DNA of 64,000 nucleotides from Pseudomonas paraglycinae (GTDB lineage Bacteria; Pseudomonadota; Gammaproteobacteria; Pseudomonadales; Pseudomonadaceae): NCBI RefSeq assembly GCF_021601625.1, contig NZ_BQHR01000004.1, positions 248,001 to 312,000 of the forward strand, read 5' to 3'. Shown piece by piece: positions 8,573 to 18,354 of this stretch (position 1 is its first letter; each line of letters starts with the position of its first letter). The notes under the pieces were generated by a model. It saw only the letters and a program-made list of their open reading frames with translations, ran no database searches and was not told where the DNA came from. The position numbers and the translations under genes were made by a program.

Positions 8573-9382
8573 TCAGCGCGGCAAGAGGTACTTTTCGATG
8601 GCCTGCGCTACGCCATCCTCTGTGTTCGACCCCGTCACCACGTCGGCCTGACGCTTCACCGCGTCCTCGGCCTGCCCCATGGCAATCGACAACCCGGCAA
8701 CATGGAACATCGCCGGATCATTGCCGCCATCGCCAATTGCAGCGGTCTGCGCCAGCGGCACGCCCAAATGCGCGGCCAAGGTTGCCAACGCAGCGCCCTT
8801 GTTGGCGTCCAGCGCCGTCACGTCAAGGTACACCGGTTGCGAGCGCGACACCTGTGCCAACCCTTCGACCTTCGGCAGCAACTGCGCCTCCAGTTCGATC
8901 AGCAGTTCAGTGTTGTTGCTGGTCGCCACAATCTTGTCGATACGTTCCAGATACGGCTCGAAGCTCTCCACCACCACCGGCGGATAACCGAGCCCGTGCT
9001 GCTCGCGCGGCACCATCGGCCCGTGCGGATCCTTGAGCAGCCAGTCGCCACCGCTGAACACCCAGATTTCGACATCCGGCTGATCGGCGAACAACGCCAG
9101 TGCAGTCAACGCTGCTGTGGCCGGCAGGTAATGCGCAACCAGAATGCTGCCATCCGGATTGACGATCGTGCCGCCATTGAACGCCGCGGTCGGCAGGTCG
9201 ACGCCCAGCGCTTCGATCTGCTGCAACATGGCTTTGGGCGGACGCCCGGTGGCCAGGCTGAACAGCAGGCCCGCCTCGCGCAGCGCACGAACGGCATCGA
9301 TGGTGCGCTGGCTCAGACTGTGATCGGGCAGCAACAGCGTGCCGTCCATGTCACTCAACAGAAAACGGATCGGCTCACTCAT
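8573..9382 (-). CDS. Cof-type HAD sugar phosphatase
   Basis: A 269-residue HAD-superfamily hydrolase of the Cof/YidA type. Motif I is DMDGT (Asp11, Asp13), motif II SLATGRP, and motif IV GDGGND at about 211. Asp11 is the expected nucleophile; relatives dephosphorylate sugar phosphates and related metabolites. The start codon overlaps the zwf stop (ATGA), so it is translated with zwf and gnd. This suggests it removes a phosphorylated by-product of the oxidative pentose phosphate route, which is inference. Confidence 0.88.
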   Translation of the reverse strand: MSEPIRFLLSDMDGTLLLPDHSLSQRTIDAVRALREAGLLFSLATGRPPKAMLQQIEALGVDLPTAAFNGGTIVNPDGSILVAHYLPATAALTALALFADQPDVEIWVFSGGDWLLKDPHGPMVPREQHGLGYPPVVVESFEPYLERIDKIVATSNNTELLIELEAQLLPKVEGLAQVSRSQPVYLDVTALDANKGAALATLAAHLGVPLAQTAAIGDGGNDPAMFHVAGLSIAMGQAEDAVKRQADVVTGSNTEDGVAQAIEKYLLPR

Positions 9383-10902
9383 CCGAGACCATGCCAGACG
9401 CGACCATCGCGAGTCAGCAGGTCATCGGCGGCTTTCGGCCCGTCTTCGCCAGCGGCGTAGCTCTGCACGCTCGCGTTCTGTTGCCAGGCGTCGAGGAACG
9501 GCTGCACCGCGCGCCAGCCGTTCTCGATGTTGTCAGCGCGCTGGAACAGCGTCTGGTCACCGGTCAGGCAGTCGTAGATCAGGGTTTCGTAGCCGGTGGA
9601 CGGCTGCATTTCGAAGAAGTCCTTGTAGGCGAAACCCAGCTCGATATTGGCCATGTTCAGCGCCGGCCCCGGCCGCTTGGCCAGCAGGTCGAACCACATG
9701 CCTTCGTTGGGCTGGATCTGGATACGCAGGTAGGTCGGCTGCAATTCGTCGACCTCGGTATCGCGGAACTGCGCATACGGCGCGGGTTTGAAGCAGATGA
9801 CGATCTCGGTGTCGCGCACGCTCATGCGTTTGCCGGTGCGCAGGTAGAACGGCACGCCGACCCAGCGCCAGTTGTCGATCATCACTTTGAGCGCCACGTA
9901 GGTTTCCGTGGTGCTGTCGGGCGAGACGTTGTTCTCGTCGCGGTAACCGGATACCGGTTTGCCAGCGACTTCACCGGCGCTGTATTGACCGCGCACCGAG
10001 TTTTCCCGTGCTTCCTCGGTGGTCCAAGGGCGGATCGCACCGACGACCTTGGCCTTCTCGCCGCGCACCGCATCGGCGCCGAACGCCGCCGGCGGTTCCA
10101 TGGCGACCATGGCCAGCAACTGGAACAGGTGATTGGGCACCATGTCCCGCAGGGCGCCGGTGTGTTCGTAAAAACTGCCACGGGTTTCGACGCCGACGGT
10201 TTCGGCGGCGGTGATCTGCACGTGGTCGATGTAATGGTTGTTCCAGAACGCTTCGAACAGGCTGTTGGAGAACCGGCTGACCAGAATGTTCTGCACGGTT
10301 TCCTTGCCCAGATAGTGATCGATCCGGTAGATCTGCTTTTCCGACATGACCTTGAGCAGGCAGGCGTTCAACGCCTCGGCGGTTTGCAGGTCGGAGCCGA
10401 ACGGTTTTTCGATCACCACCCTTCTGAAGGCTTCCGGGGTTTCTTCGAGCAATCCGGCGCTGCCGAGACGGCGCACCACTTCGCTGAAGAAACGTGGCGC
10501 GGTGGCCAGGTAGAACACCGCATTGCCAGTACCGCTGTCGGCGATTTTCGCCGCCAGGGCTGAATAGGTGCTGTCGTCCAGGAAATCGCCCTGGACGTAG
10601 CTGATGCCTTTGGCGAGCTTGGCCCACAAGGCCGGATCAAGCATCTGATCGCCCTTGCCGACCTTCGCTGCCACTTCGGTGCGGATGAAGTCTTCGAGCT
10701 TTTGCGCGAAGGCTTCATCGGTGATGGCGTTGTGATCAACGCCGACGATCCGCAGACCCTCATCCAGCAGGCCGTCGCGACTCAGGTTGTACAGCGCCGG
10801 CATCAGCAGGCGCTTGACCAGATCACCGTGGGCGCCGAACAAAAACAGCGTGGTCGGTGGCGCGGGTTCTGCCTTGGATTTCCTGCGGATCGTATGGGTC
10901 AT
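9379..10902 (-). CDS. zwf: Glucose-6-phosphate 1-dehydrogenase
   Basis: A 507-residue enzyme oxidising glucose 6-phosphate to 6-phosphogluconolactone. It has the N-terminal Rossmann motif [19 protein letters not shown] and the substrate-binding, catalytic block [14 protein letters not shown]. The start at 10902 ([13 protein letters not shown]) is chosen because it overlaps the gnd stop by 4 bases (ATGA); the frame stays open to 11061 inside gnd without a better start. Pseudomonads carry several Zwf isozymes, and the gnd-linked copy corresponds to the pentose-phosphate one rather than the hexR-linked Entner-Doudoroff one. Confidence 0.95.
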   Translation of the reverse strand: MTHTIRRKSKAEPAPPTTLFLFGAHGDLVKRLLMPALYNLSRDGLLDEGLRIVGVDHNAITDEAFAQKLEDFIRTEVAAKVGKGDQMLDPALWAKLAKGISYVQGDFLDDSTYSALAAKIADSGTGNAVFYLATAPRFFSEVVRRLGSAGLLEETPEAFRRVVIEKPFGSDLQTAEALNACLLKVMSEKQIYRIDHYLGKETVQNILVSRFSNSLFEAFWNNHYIDHVQITAAETVGVETRGSFYEHTGALRDMVPNHLFQLLAMVAMEPPAAFGADAVRGEKAKVVGAIRPWTTEEARENSVRGQYSAGEVAGKPVSGYRDENNVSPDSTTETYVALKVMIDNWRWVGVPFYLRTGKRMSVRDTEIVICFKPAPYAQFRDTEVDELQPTYLRIQIQPNEGMWFDLLAKRPGPALNMANIELGFAYKDFFEMQPSTGYETLIYDCLTGDQTLFQRADNIENGWRAVQPFLDAWQQNASVQSYAAGEDGPKAADDLLTRDGRVWHGLG

Positions 10903-11879
10903 TTCTTCGGTGTCTCCACATGGCCGCCGAAGCCGAAGCGCTGGGCCGAAAGAATCTTGTCGCCGAAAGTGCCCTGACCGCGCGAGCGGTAGCGCGAGAA
11001 CAGCGAGTTGGACAGCACCGGTACCGGCACCTTTTGTTCCATTGCCGCTTCGATGGTCCATTGACCTTCGCCGCTGTCGGCTACGGAGCCAGAGAAACCG
11101 TCGAGTTTCGGGTCGACCGCCAGGGCATCGGCGGTCAGGTCGAGCAGCCAGGACGACACCACGCTGCCACGACGCCAGACTTCGGCAATGTCAGCCACGT
11201 TCAGGTCGAAACGCTGATCTTCCGGCAGGAGCTCGCTGGACTTGGTCTTGAGGATGTCGAAGCCTTCGGCGAACGCCGCCATCATCCCGTACTCGATCCC
11301 GTTGTGGATCATCTTGACGAAGTGACCGGCACCGGCGGGACCTGCGTGGATGTAGCCGTGCTCGGCACGGTGGTCATCGGACTTGCGGTCCCTGGTGCGC
11401 GGGATGTCACCCATGCCCGGCGCCAGCGCGGCGAACAGCGGATCCAGACGCTTAACGGTCTCGGCATCGCCGCCGATCATCATGCAGTAGCCGCGCTCCA
11501 GGCCCCAGACGCCGCCGGAGGTGCCGACGTCGATGTAGTGCAGGCCCTTCTCGGCCAGGGTTTTGGCCCGGCGGATGTCATCCTTATAGTTGGTGTTGCC
11601 GCCATCAATAATGGTGTCGCCCGCCTCGAGCAGCGTGCTCAGGGTTTCGATGGTGTCTTCAGTCGGTGCGCCGGCCGGCAGCATGACCCACACCGCACGC
11701 GGCTTGGCCAGGCCTGCGACCAGTGCAGGCAGGTCGGCGGCGCCGGTAGAGCCCTCGGCGGCCAGGGTGTCGACAAAGGCGGTATTGCGGTCGTAAACAA
11801 CGGTGGTGTGACCGTTGAGCATCAGACGTCGCGCAATATTGCCGCCCATGCGGCCCAGTCCAATAATCCCGAGTTGCAT
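10899..11879 (-). CDS. gnd: 6-phosphogluconate dehydrogenase, short GntZ type
   Basis: A 326-residue decarboxylating dehydrogenase producing ribulose 5-phosphate. The dinucleotide-binding motif [16 protein letters not shown] starts at residue 3. The substrate block [27 protein letters not shown] holds the catalytic Lys. The length is typical of the short YqeC/GntZ form, which often prefers NAD+, not the 470-residue Gnd. It is first in the minus-strand operon gnd-zwf-HAD, with AAGGAG upstream of the ATG. Confidence 0.93.
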   Translation of the reverse strand: MQLGIIGLGRMGGNIARRLMLNGHTTVVYDRNTAFVDTLAAEGSTGAADLPALVAGLAKPRAVWVMLPAGAPTEDTIETLSTLLEAGDTIIDGGNTNYKDDIRRAKTLAEKGLHYIDVGTSGGVWGLERGYCMMIGGDAETVKRLDPLFAALAPGMGDIPRTRDRKSDDHRAEHGYIHAGPAGAGHFVKMIHNGIEYGMMAAFAEGFDILKTKSSELLPEDQRFDLNVADIAEVWRRGSVVSSWLLDLTADALAVDPKLDGFSGSVADSGEGQWTIEAAMEQKVPVPVLSNSLFSRYRSRGQGTFGDKILSAQRFGFGGHVETPKK

Positions 11880-12151
11880 GTGCTGATGCTCCTTACTACA
11901 AATAAAAGTGTGTCAAAGGTATAGCCCAACGCGACTAATGGAGGTTAGTCCAGAGCGTCGGGTTGAAGTTTCCGTGCATTGTGCCCGATCCAGACTGATA
12001 ACGTCGGGAAACGTGTCGAAGACACAACGACCATGAAAAATAAAAAAGTTCCATTCACGAGCAAAAGAAATCAAAATCGGCGCCGATAGCAGTTCAAGGC
12101 CCGAAACCGGGGCTGATCTGCAGTTGAGACACGCCATTTGCGAGGTGAGCA

Positions 12152-12334
12152 ATGGGCACAGTACATACAGCAATGCCGCCACAAACCCTGTACGTCACCA
12201 TCCGTCGCGATGAATTGCGACAGTTGAAAGATGAACGCGATCAGCTCAAGCAGGAACTCGCGCAATTGCGCCTGCTGACCCAAGGCGCCGAGCCACAGCC
12301 CTTGCCGCGCGTACAGCGCTCGCCCCACGCCTGA
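12152..12334 (+). CDS. Small coiled-coil protein, unknown
   Basis: A 60-residue ORF whose centre, DELRQLKDERDQLKQELAQL, is a strong coiled-coil heptad. It is preceded by GAGGTGAG 3 bases before the ATG. No signal peptide or known domain is seen. The ribosome-binding site and coherent heptads make it more likely real than the overlapping antisense frames, but it is short. Confidence 0.55.
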   Translation: MGTVHTAMPPQTLYVTIRRDELRQLKDERDQLKQELAQLRLLTQGAEPQPLPRVQRSPHA

Positions 12335-12545
12335 TCTCCCCGCCCGCTTCGGGAGCGGCCATTGCCGTTCCCGACATGCTGCACCTCCTGCCTGTTTCGG
12401 CAACTAACAAAGTTTTCACATTGGCTTGTTGATACTCCGGCGCATTCTGGCCGTGCGTGTCTGCGCATGGCCTCCGTTCGTCGGGTTCATACGCGGTTAC
12501 ATGAAGCGCCCGGCGGTGGATGTGACGACTGAGCTGGAGTGCTGA

Positions 12546-14297
12546 ATGGCGGTGTTCAAACGCAGCAATACGACTGCGACAGGTTTCGACTGGGCCGGTT
12601 TTATCTGGTTGTTCGTGTTTTTCTGGTACTTCTCCGGTATCACCCAACTGCTGATCCAGTTGACGGGCACTTCAGGGTTCACGGGCTTTCGCCAGGCCTT
12701 CGTGATGAGCGCCGTGTGGCTCGCGCCGATGTTGTTGTTCCCCAAACGCACCCGTTTGCTCGCCGCGCTGATCGGCGTGGTGCTGTGGGCCTGCTCGATG
12801 GCCAGCCTGGGGTATTTCTTCATCTATCAGCAGGAATTCTCCCAGAGCGTCATCTTCATCATGTTCGAATCGAACGTGTCCGAAGCCGGCGAGTACATGA
12901 CCCAGTACTTTGCCTGGTGGATGGTTCCGGCGTTCATCGCACACACCGCGTTCGCGTACTTCCTGTGGACCCGCCTGCGTCCGGTGTACTTGCCCCGTGG
13001 CCGGGCAGTCGTCGCCGCCATGGCGATTCTGGTGGCCGTGATCGGCTACCCGCTGGTCAAGCAGACAATGCGCACGGGCAGCCTTGCTGGCGGTTTCGAG
13101 AAATTCGAGACCCGCATCGAGCCGGCCGTGCCGTGGCAGATGGCCGTGGCGTACCACCGCTATCAGGACACCCTGGCCGACATGCAGGGCATGCTGCACA
13201 GCGCGAGCAAGATCCCGCCGCTGAAAAACCTCAAGGACTCGGGCGCCAACCAGCCGGCAACCCTGGTGCTGGTGATCGGCGAATCCACCAACCGCCAGCG
13301 CATGAGCCTCTACGGCTACCCGCGTAAAACCACGCCGGAGCTGGACAAGCTCAAGGATCAGCTGTCGATCTTCGACAACGTCATCACTCCGCGCCCTTAC
13401 ACGATTGAAGCGCTGCAACAGGTGCTGACCTTCGCCGACGAAGAAAACCCGGACCTGTACCTGTCCACGCCGTCGCTGGTCAGCATGATGAAACAGGCCG
13501 GCTACAAGACGTTCTGGATCACCAACCAGCAGACCATGACCAAACGCAACACCATGCTCACGACCTTCTCCGAACAGGCCGACGAGCAGGTGTACCTGAA
13601 CAACAACCGCAACCAGAACGCCGCCCAGTACGACGGCGACGTGATCGAGCCGTTCAACAAGGCCCTGGCCGACGCGGCGCCGCGCAAGTTGATCGTCGTG
13701 CACCTGCTCGGTACGCACATGAGCTACCAGTACCGTTATCCGCCGAGCTTCGACAAGTTCCAGGACCGCAACGGCGTTCCGGCCGGTGTGCGTGACGATC
13801 AGGTTCCGACCTACAACAGCTACGACAACGCGGTGCTGTACAACGATTTCGTGGTCTCGAGCCTGATCAAGGACTACGCCAAATCCGATCCTAACGGCTT
13901 TTTGCTGTACCTCTCCGACCACGGTGAAGACGTGTTCGACTCGGTCGGCCACAGCACCTTGGGTCGCAACGAAAACAAGCCGACCGCACCGATGTACACC
14001 ATTCCGTTCATGGCCTGGGCGTCGCCGAAGTGGCGTGAAAACCACGACTGGAGTTTCGCCGGGGATCTGAGCCGCCCTTACAGCAGCTCGCACCTGATCC
14101 ACACCTGGGCGGACCTGGCCGGTTTGAGTTTCGATGAACTGGATCGCACCAAGAGCGTGGTCAGCGACAGCTTCAAGCCGCGTCCGCTGTTGATCGGCAA
14201 CCCTTACGAACGCGAACAGCGGGCTCTGATCGACTTCAGCCTGATGAAGCCGAAGAAACCCGCCACTGCGACCACGGAAGTGGTTCTGCAACAGTAA
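12546..14297 (+). CDS. cptA: CptA-like phosphoethanolamine transferase
   Basis: A 583-residue inner-membrane enzyme with five N-terminal membrane segments (to about residue 172) and a periplasmic sulfatase-fold domain. LVIGESTNRQRMSLYGYPR carries the nucleophilic Thr (about 248), and LHLLGTHMSYQYRYP-like and YLSDHGEDVFDSVGH supply the metal ligands. Family members move phosphoethanolamine from phosphatidylethanolamine to lipopolysaccharide, lipid A or other glycans; CptA acts on core heptose in Salmonella. The exact acceptor cannot be told here. The following terminator suggests a single-gene unit. Confidence 0.87.
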   Translation: MAVFKRSNTTATGFDWAGFIWLFVFFWYFSGITQLLIQLTGTSGFTGFRQAFVMSAVWLAPMLLFPKRTRLLAALIGVVLWACSMASLGYFFIYQQEFSQSVIFIMFESNVSEAGEYMTQYFAWWMVPAFIAHTAFAYFLWTRLRPVYLPRGRAVVAAMAILVAVIGYPLVKQTMRTGSLAGGFEKFETRIEPAVPWQMAVAYHRYQDTLADMQGMLHSASKIPPLKNLKDSGANQPATLVLVIGESTNRQRMSLYGYPRKTTPELDKLKDQLSIFDNVITPRPYTIEALQQVLTFADEENPDLYLSTPSLVSMMKQAGYKTFWITNQQTMTKRNTMLTTFSEQADEQVYLNNNRNQNAAQYDGDVIEPFNKALADAAPRKLIVVHLLGTHMSYQYRYPPSFDKFQDRNGVPAGVRDDQVPTYNSYDNAVLYNDFVVSSLIKDYAKSDPNGFLLYLSDHGEDVFDSVGHSTLGRNENKPTAPMYTIPFMAWASPKWRENHDWSFAGDLSRPYSSSHLIHTWADLAGLSFDELDRTKSVVSDSFKPRPLLIGNPYEREQRALIDFSLMKPKKPATATTEVVLQQ

Positions 14298-14298
14298 C

Positions 14299-14323
14299 AA
14301 AAAGGGCCGGAAACGGCCCTTTT
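14299..14323 (+). terminator. Terminator after cptA
   Basis: AAAAGGGCCG/CGGCCCTTTT pair around a GAAA tetraloop immediately after the cptA stop. Confidence 0.9.
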
Positions 14324-14530
14324 CGACATTCACAGCCGCACTGCCCCCTCCTTCCTTACGACCAGCACGCGTCATTCACGCGTGCAGCGTTCGTCCGATA
14401 CGCCGTGGAAACACCCTGTAAAACCTACACTGAACGAGCGTTAACCTCTTGTTAATGCCCTCGACGGACACTGCGCCCCGAGGCCCTGATTCATGGACGA
14501 ACGGCTCCGACATTTTTCGTAGGAGGCACC

Positions 14531-14737
14531 ATGAAAACCACGACTGCAATTCTTGCAGGCCTGCTCACCCTCGCATCCGCCAGCGCATTCGCCGAAGGCG
14601 GCGCCGAGCGCATGAGACATTACTGGGCCAATTTCCCGGTTCATTCCGCACAGAGCCAGCAGGCTGAGGCGAAGACCAACGAACTCAAGGTTCCGGACGA
14701 CCAGACCGCCCAGGTCACCGAGTCCTATCGCCCTTGA
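14531..14737 (+). CDS. Small exported protein, unknown
   Basis: A 68-residue precursor with a clear signal peptide (MKTTTAILAGLLTLASASAFA) and TAGGAGG 5 bases before the ATG. The mature part is about 47 residues, hydrophilic, with no cysteines or recognisable domain. It is followed by a terminator, so it forms its own short transcript. Confidence 0.75.
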   Translation: MKTTTAILAGLLTLASASAFAEGGAERMRHYWANFPVHSAQSQQAEAKTNELKVPDDQTAQVTESYRP

Positions 14738-14795
14738 GCGAACGCTTTACCGATGGACCTGCGATGGCTCCGCTCTGGCCCCGCAGATGACAGTT

Positions 14796-14823
14796 GGGCG
14801 CCCTCTCCGGGCGCCTTTTTTTA
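14796..14823 (+). terminator. Terminator after small exported protein gene
   Basis: GGCGCCC/GGGCGCC stem followed by a run of eight T. The T run reaches the stop codon of the convergent GNAT gene. Confidence 0.88.
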
Positions 14824-15318
14824 TGCCTGCAGATCCTTGATCCAGAACAGCATGCGCCCGTGACTGGGGTCGAACATGCCCGGCGCGAAGCCGAACTTGG
14901 CGTAGGAGTTTTGCGCCACGGCATTGCCTTCAAGTACTTCCAGAGTGATCTTGCAGCAACCGCGCTGACGGGCTATTTCCTCGACCTTGCGCAGCATTTT
15001 CTGGCTCAACCCCAGACCGCGAAACTTGGTCACCACCGACACATCGTGCACGTTGACCAATGGTTTACAGGCAAACGTGGAAAACCCTTCAAAGCAGTTC
15101 ACCAGCCCCGCCGGCTCGCCACCGACGAACGCCAGGACGCTGAACGCGTGGGGCCGCTTGGCCAGTTCGGCGGGCAGTTGCTGCAACAGTTCGGGGGCAA
15201 TGGGATGGCCGCCGCCCATCGGGTCTTCGGCGTAATGATTGAGCACCACACCGATGGCCTCGGCATGCACCGGGTTGGTGTAACTGGCTTGAAGCACAAG
15301 AATTTCTGCGGAATCCAT
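14821..15318 (-). CDS. GNAT family N-acetyltransferase
   Basis: A 165-residue single-domain acetyltransferase. The acetyl-CoA loop is VSVVTKFRGLGLSQKMLRKVE (motif A, RGLGLSQ), and the C-terminal NAVAQNSYAKFGFAPG is the usual motif B. The ATG at 15318 follows GAGGAAGGAA and is preferred over an in-frame GTG 18 bases upstream. The substrate is unknown. Confidence 0.85.
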   Translation of the reverse strand: MDSAEILVLQASYTNPVHAEAIGVVLNHYAEDPMGGGHPIAPELLQQLPAELAKRPHAFSVLAFVGGEPAGLVNCFEGFSTFACKPLVNVHDVSVVTKFRGLGLSQKMLRKVEEIARQRGCCKITLEVLEGNAVAQNSYAKFGFAPGMFDPSHGRMLFWIKDLQA

Positions 15319-15416
15319 TTCCTTCCTCGATCGCACGGGGCCCCGGCGCGTTTGATACGCACTGATAGGCTCGGCGACCTTAGCGCGAGGCAGGCCCCGG
15401 CCACAACCCGACGTAT

Positions 15417-15998
15417 TCAGTGGCCCCAGATGAGTTCTTCAGTCCAGCCCAGCTCGGCGAAATCCTCGGCTCGCAGACCGGACTCGCCGGCACAGAAAAA
15501 CTCGTCCAGCTGCGGCGGTTTCACCGAGGTGCCGCTGAGCATCGCGTGGACCTGGCCACGATGATGGATCTGATGCTCGAAAAGGTGGGAAATCATCCGC
15601 AGCCGACTGTCGTGCTGCGGCGTGTCGCGGGCGATCGTGACGATGCGCCCCAGATCGGCATCGCGCAGTTGCTCGCAGTAGGCGATCAGCCGACGGTCGA
15701 CATGGTCCTGCTCACGGCGCAGGGCCTGCGCCTCGGTGAAGGGCTCGTCAGCGTTGAAGAACACGTAGCAATCGGGATGCGGTTCGTCACCGCGCAACTC
15801 GCGCTCCAGCGCATCGACGTAGAACCAGTCGCAGGTCAGGATGTGATTGAGGGTCAGGCGGATGCTCGGGAAGAAACTCACCCGTGGCGCTGCCAGCTGC
15901 GCATCATCGAGCTGGCTCCAGGCCTTGGCCAGTCGATGGTTGGCCCAAGCGTTCTGATAAGCCATGGTCAGCAAATGATGGGACAGTGGCTGAGTCAT
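15417..15998 (-). CDS. DinB/YfiT-like four-helix metal-binding protein
   Basis: A 193-residue DinB-superfamily protein. The first His ligand is in LNHILTCDWFYVDAL and the pair in HLFEHQIHHRGQVHAML. Such proteins include damage-inducible DinB of Bacillus and thiol-dependent transferases; pseudomonad members are mostly uncharacterised. It lies 17 bases downstream of zapE on the same strand and may be co-transcribed. Confidence 0.85.
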   Translation of the reverse strand: MTQPLSHHLLTMAYQNAWANHRLAKAWSQLDDAQLAAPRVSFFPSIRLTLNHILTCDWFYVDALERELRGDEPHPDCYVFFNADEPFTEAQALRREQDHVDRRLIAYCEQLRDADLGRIVTIARDTPQHDSRLRMISHLFEHQIHHRGQVHAMLSGTSVKPPQLDEFFCAGESGLRAEDFAELGWTEELIWGH

Positions 15999-16015
15999 GT
16001 CGCGCCCTCCGTGTT

Positions 16016-17134
16016 TCAGGTCTCGGCGAAGCGTTGCAGCTGCATCTCCTGCAAGCGGCTGAGGGTCCGGCGGAACGGGAATTCCAGGTAGCCCTCGGTG
16101 TACAGCGCGTCCATCGGCACTTCGGCCTCAATGTACAGCGGCACCTTGCGGTCGTAGCACTCGTCGACCAGCGCGATGAACCGGCGCACGCCGTCGTCGT
16201 GCACCGACAACTGCGGCAATTCGCGATCGCCGGCCACTACCCGTTCCGCGCCGTCCTCGGTGCCACGGGCAATCCGCCCTTCGCGCTTTTTCGCGCTGAG
16301 GTTCGGCACCTCGCTCAACAGGATAGCCCGGTAGGTGTCGCACAGCGCGATGAAGTCCATGGCGGCGAACGGTTGCTCGCACAGATCGGCATAGCGGCAC
16401 CACAGCACCGAATCGCCGGCCTGTACCACGTTCAAAGCACGGTAACCGACCGGCACCGGTTCGGCACTGACGGTCTGCCCGGCGGCCAAGGCGTCGAACA
16501 CCTGACTTAGCTCGCTACCCTGCCCCGCAGAGGCGACCCAATAGCGTTGTTCGACAGCGCCGGGATGCAAGCGGTGATCGTCGGCGCCATTCACCGCGAC
16601 CACTTGCATGTGCTGCTTGATCGCGGTGATTGCCGGCAGGAAGCGATCGCGGTTGAAGCCGTCGGCATAGAGCTGATCCGGCGGCAGGTTAGAGGTGCAG
16701 ACCACCACCACACCTTCATCGAACATCACCTGAAACAGTCGTCCGAGAATGATCGCGTCACCGATGTCATTGACGAACAGTTCATCGAAACACAGCACCC
16801 GCACCTCGACCGCCAACTCACGAGCCAGGGCCCTCAATGGATCGGCGATCCCGGTCAGTTGAAACGAGCGTTGATGCACCCAGCCCATGAAGTGATGAAA
16901 GTGTTGGCGCCGCGCCGGCACCCGCAGGCTTTGGTGGAATTGATCCATCAGCCAGGTCTTGCCGCGCCCGACCGGGCCCCACAGGTAAACGCCGGTGACC
17001 GAACGGGCACCGGCGTGCAGGGCTTCATGGCATTTTTGCAAGGACCAGACCGCGTGTTCCTGGGCTTCATCCTGGATGAAGCCCTTGTGGTCGACGGCGT
17101 ATTGCCAGGCGCTCAAAGGGGAGTCGAAAGTCAT
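16016..17134 (-). CDS. zapE: ZapE/AFG1-type cell division ATPase
   Basis: A 372-residue AFG1/LACE1-family ATPase with Walker A GPVGRGKT at 53-60, the family signature FHHFMGWVHQR, and Walker B VLCFDELFVND. In E. coli ZapE joins the division ring and destabilises FtsZ polymers late in division or under stress. The length and motif order match the family. Pseudomonads often have two copies, so this could be the second paralogue. Confidence 0.88.
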   Translation of the reverse strand: MTFDSPLSAWQYAVDHKGFIQDEAQEHAVWSLQKCHEALHAGARSVTGVYLWGPVGRGKTWLMDQFHQSLRVPARRQHFHHFMGWVHQRSFQLTGIADPLRALARELAVEVRVLCFDELFVNDIGDAIILGRLFQVMFDEGVVVVCTSNLPPDQLYADGFNRDRFLPAITAIKQHMQVVAVNGADDHRLHPGAVEQRYWVASAGQGSELSQVFDALAAGQTVSAEPVPVGYRALNVVQAGDSVLWCRYADLCEQPFAAMDFIALCDTYRAILLSEVPNLSAKKREGRIARGTEDGAERVVAGDRELPQLSVHDDGVRRFIALVDECYDRKVPLYIEAEVPMDALYTEGYLEFPFRRTLSRLQEMQLQRFAET

Positions 17135-17156
17135 GCGCGGCAGTATGCCACGATGG

Positions 17157-17498
17157 CTACAGGGAAATATCCAGCCGAGCGATTTTGCCCTGTTCGTTGA
17201 GCCGGAACGTGTAGCGCAGCTCCAACGGGCTGCCGGGGAACGTTCCGGAGATCAGCCCTTGCACCAGCACCTTGCCGGTGCGCTGCTGAACGCCCAGCAC
17301 TTCCACCCGCGGCTGATAGCGCTGGGCGGTGTCTTGCATCCAGTTGGCGATGGCCTGCGGGCCGACCTGATGATGGCCTTCATCGAACACATGGGCATCC
17401 TCGGCAAAAAAACTGCCGACCCGGGACGTATCGCGAGCATTGGCGGCGTTGATGTACTCAACGATGGCCGGGGCAAGTATCGAGGTGGGATGGAACAT
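17157..17498 (-). CDS. NTF2-like (SnoaL-type) small protein
   Basis: A 113-residue protein with the NTF2-like pattern: an N-terminal helix (IVEYINAANARDTSRVGSFF), then AEDAHVFDEG and curved beta strands (LRYTFRLNEQGKIARLDI). Family members are small-molecule-binding proteins or isomerases. AAAGGAG precedes the ATG. It is downstream of a WYL regulator on the same strand, which may control it. Confidence 0.82.
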   Translation of the reverse strand: MFHPTSILAPAIVEYINAANARDTSRVGSFFAEDAHVFDEGHHQVGPQAIANWMQDTAQRYQPRVEVLGVQQRTGKVLVQGLISGTFPGSPLELRYTFRLNEQGKIARLDISL

Positions 17499-17549
17499 GG
17501 TTACAGCTCCTTTTTTCGGGTTCTGTCGCCATCCTAGAACAGCCCTGCG

Positions 17550-18266
17550 TCAATTCCTGTCAGGAGTGAAACGGCCATTTTCGTCCAGTTGCATCTGCCG
17601 CTGCCAGGTGCGCAACAGGTCGCTGCGCCGCCCCGGATAGCGCTCGCCCTGCAGGCTCGCCGCGGCAATCCGGTCGGTGCGAAAGGTGCGATAGGCGCCG
17701 CGCAATTCACACCACGCCACGATGATCCGCACCTCGTTGAGAAAGCCCAGCGCCAGCGGCCAGATCAAGCGCTGGCTCTGCACCTGCTGCGCATCGGCGT
17801 AATCGATGTGCAACTTGGCCTGATCGCGGATCGCGTGACGGAAAACGTTCAACGGCACCGCGTTTTGCGGAAAACCGTAACCCGGCGGCCCGGGCATGAC
17901 GGTCGGGTTGCGCAGCGCTTCCTGGGCCTGCGGGTCCAGCACCGCAGCGATTTTCGCCAGCGCATCCGCCGCAGCCTTGCTCAGCACCTCGTCGCCACGC
18001 TGATCGACATAACGCAGGCCCAGCACGATGGCTTCGGTCTCGTCGGCGTTGAGCATCAGCGGCGGCAGAAACAGACCGCTGCGCAATACGTAACCGATGC
18101 CCGCCTCGCCATGGATCGGCGCGCCGAGTGCGGTCAATTCGGCGATGTCGCGATAGAGCGTGCGCTCGGAGATCTCCAGCTCGGACGCCAGCGTCGCCGC
18201 AGTCACCGGGCGTTTCTTGCCACGCAGCACTTGCAGCAGGGTCAACAGGCGAGTGGTTCGCGACAC
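17550..18266 (-). CDS. YafY-type HTH/WYL transcriptional regulator
   Basis: A 238-residue regulator with an N-terminal HTH (VTAATLASELEISERTLYRDI) and a WYL-type ligand domain (LHIDYADAQ...IWPLALGFLNEVRIIVAWCELRGAYRTFRTDRI). The start is GTG with GGAG upstream. Its likely target is the NTF2-like gene 51 bases downstream, or itself. Confidence 0.88.
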   Translation of the reverse strand: MSRTTRLLTLLQVLRGKKRPVTAATLASELEISERTLYRDIAELTALGAPIHGEAGIGYVLRSGLFLPPLMLNADETEAIVLGLRYVDQRGDEVLSKAAADALAKIAAVLDPQAQEALRNPTVMPGPPGYGFPQNAVPLNVFRHAIRDQAKLHIDYADAQQVQSQRLIWPLALGFLNEVRIIVAWCELRGAYRTFRTDRIAAASLQGERYPGRRSDLLRTWQRQMQLDENGRFTPDRN

Positions 18267-18354
18267 GGTGAGAGGCTCCGGACAAAAGTTTGCCGGAGCT
18301 TAGCAGAGCCTGGTGTCAGAAATTGTCAGGAGCTTTCACCAGACTCGGAGGGGA

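Noticed and set aside
12672-14375. 567-residue minus-strand frame across cptA
   Set aside because: The plus-strand gene has complete transferase motifs; the minus frame is a codon-bias shadow.
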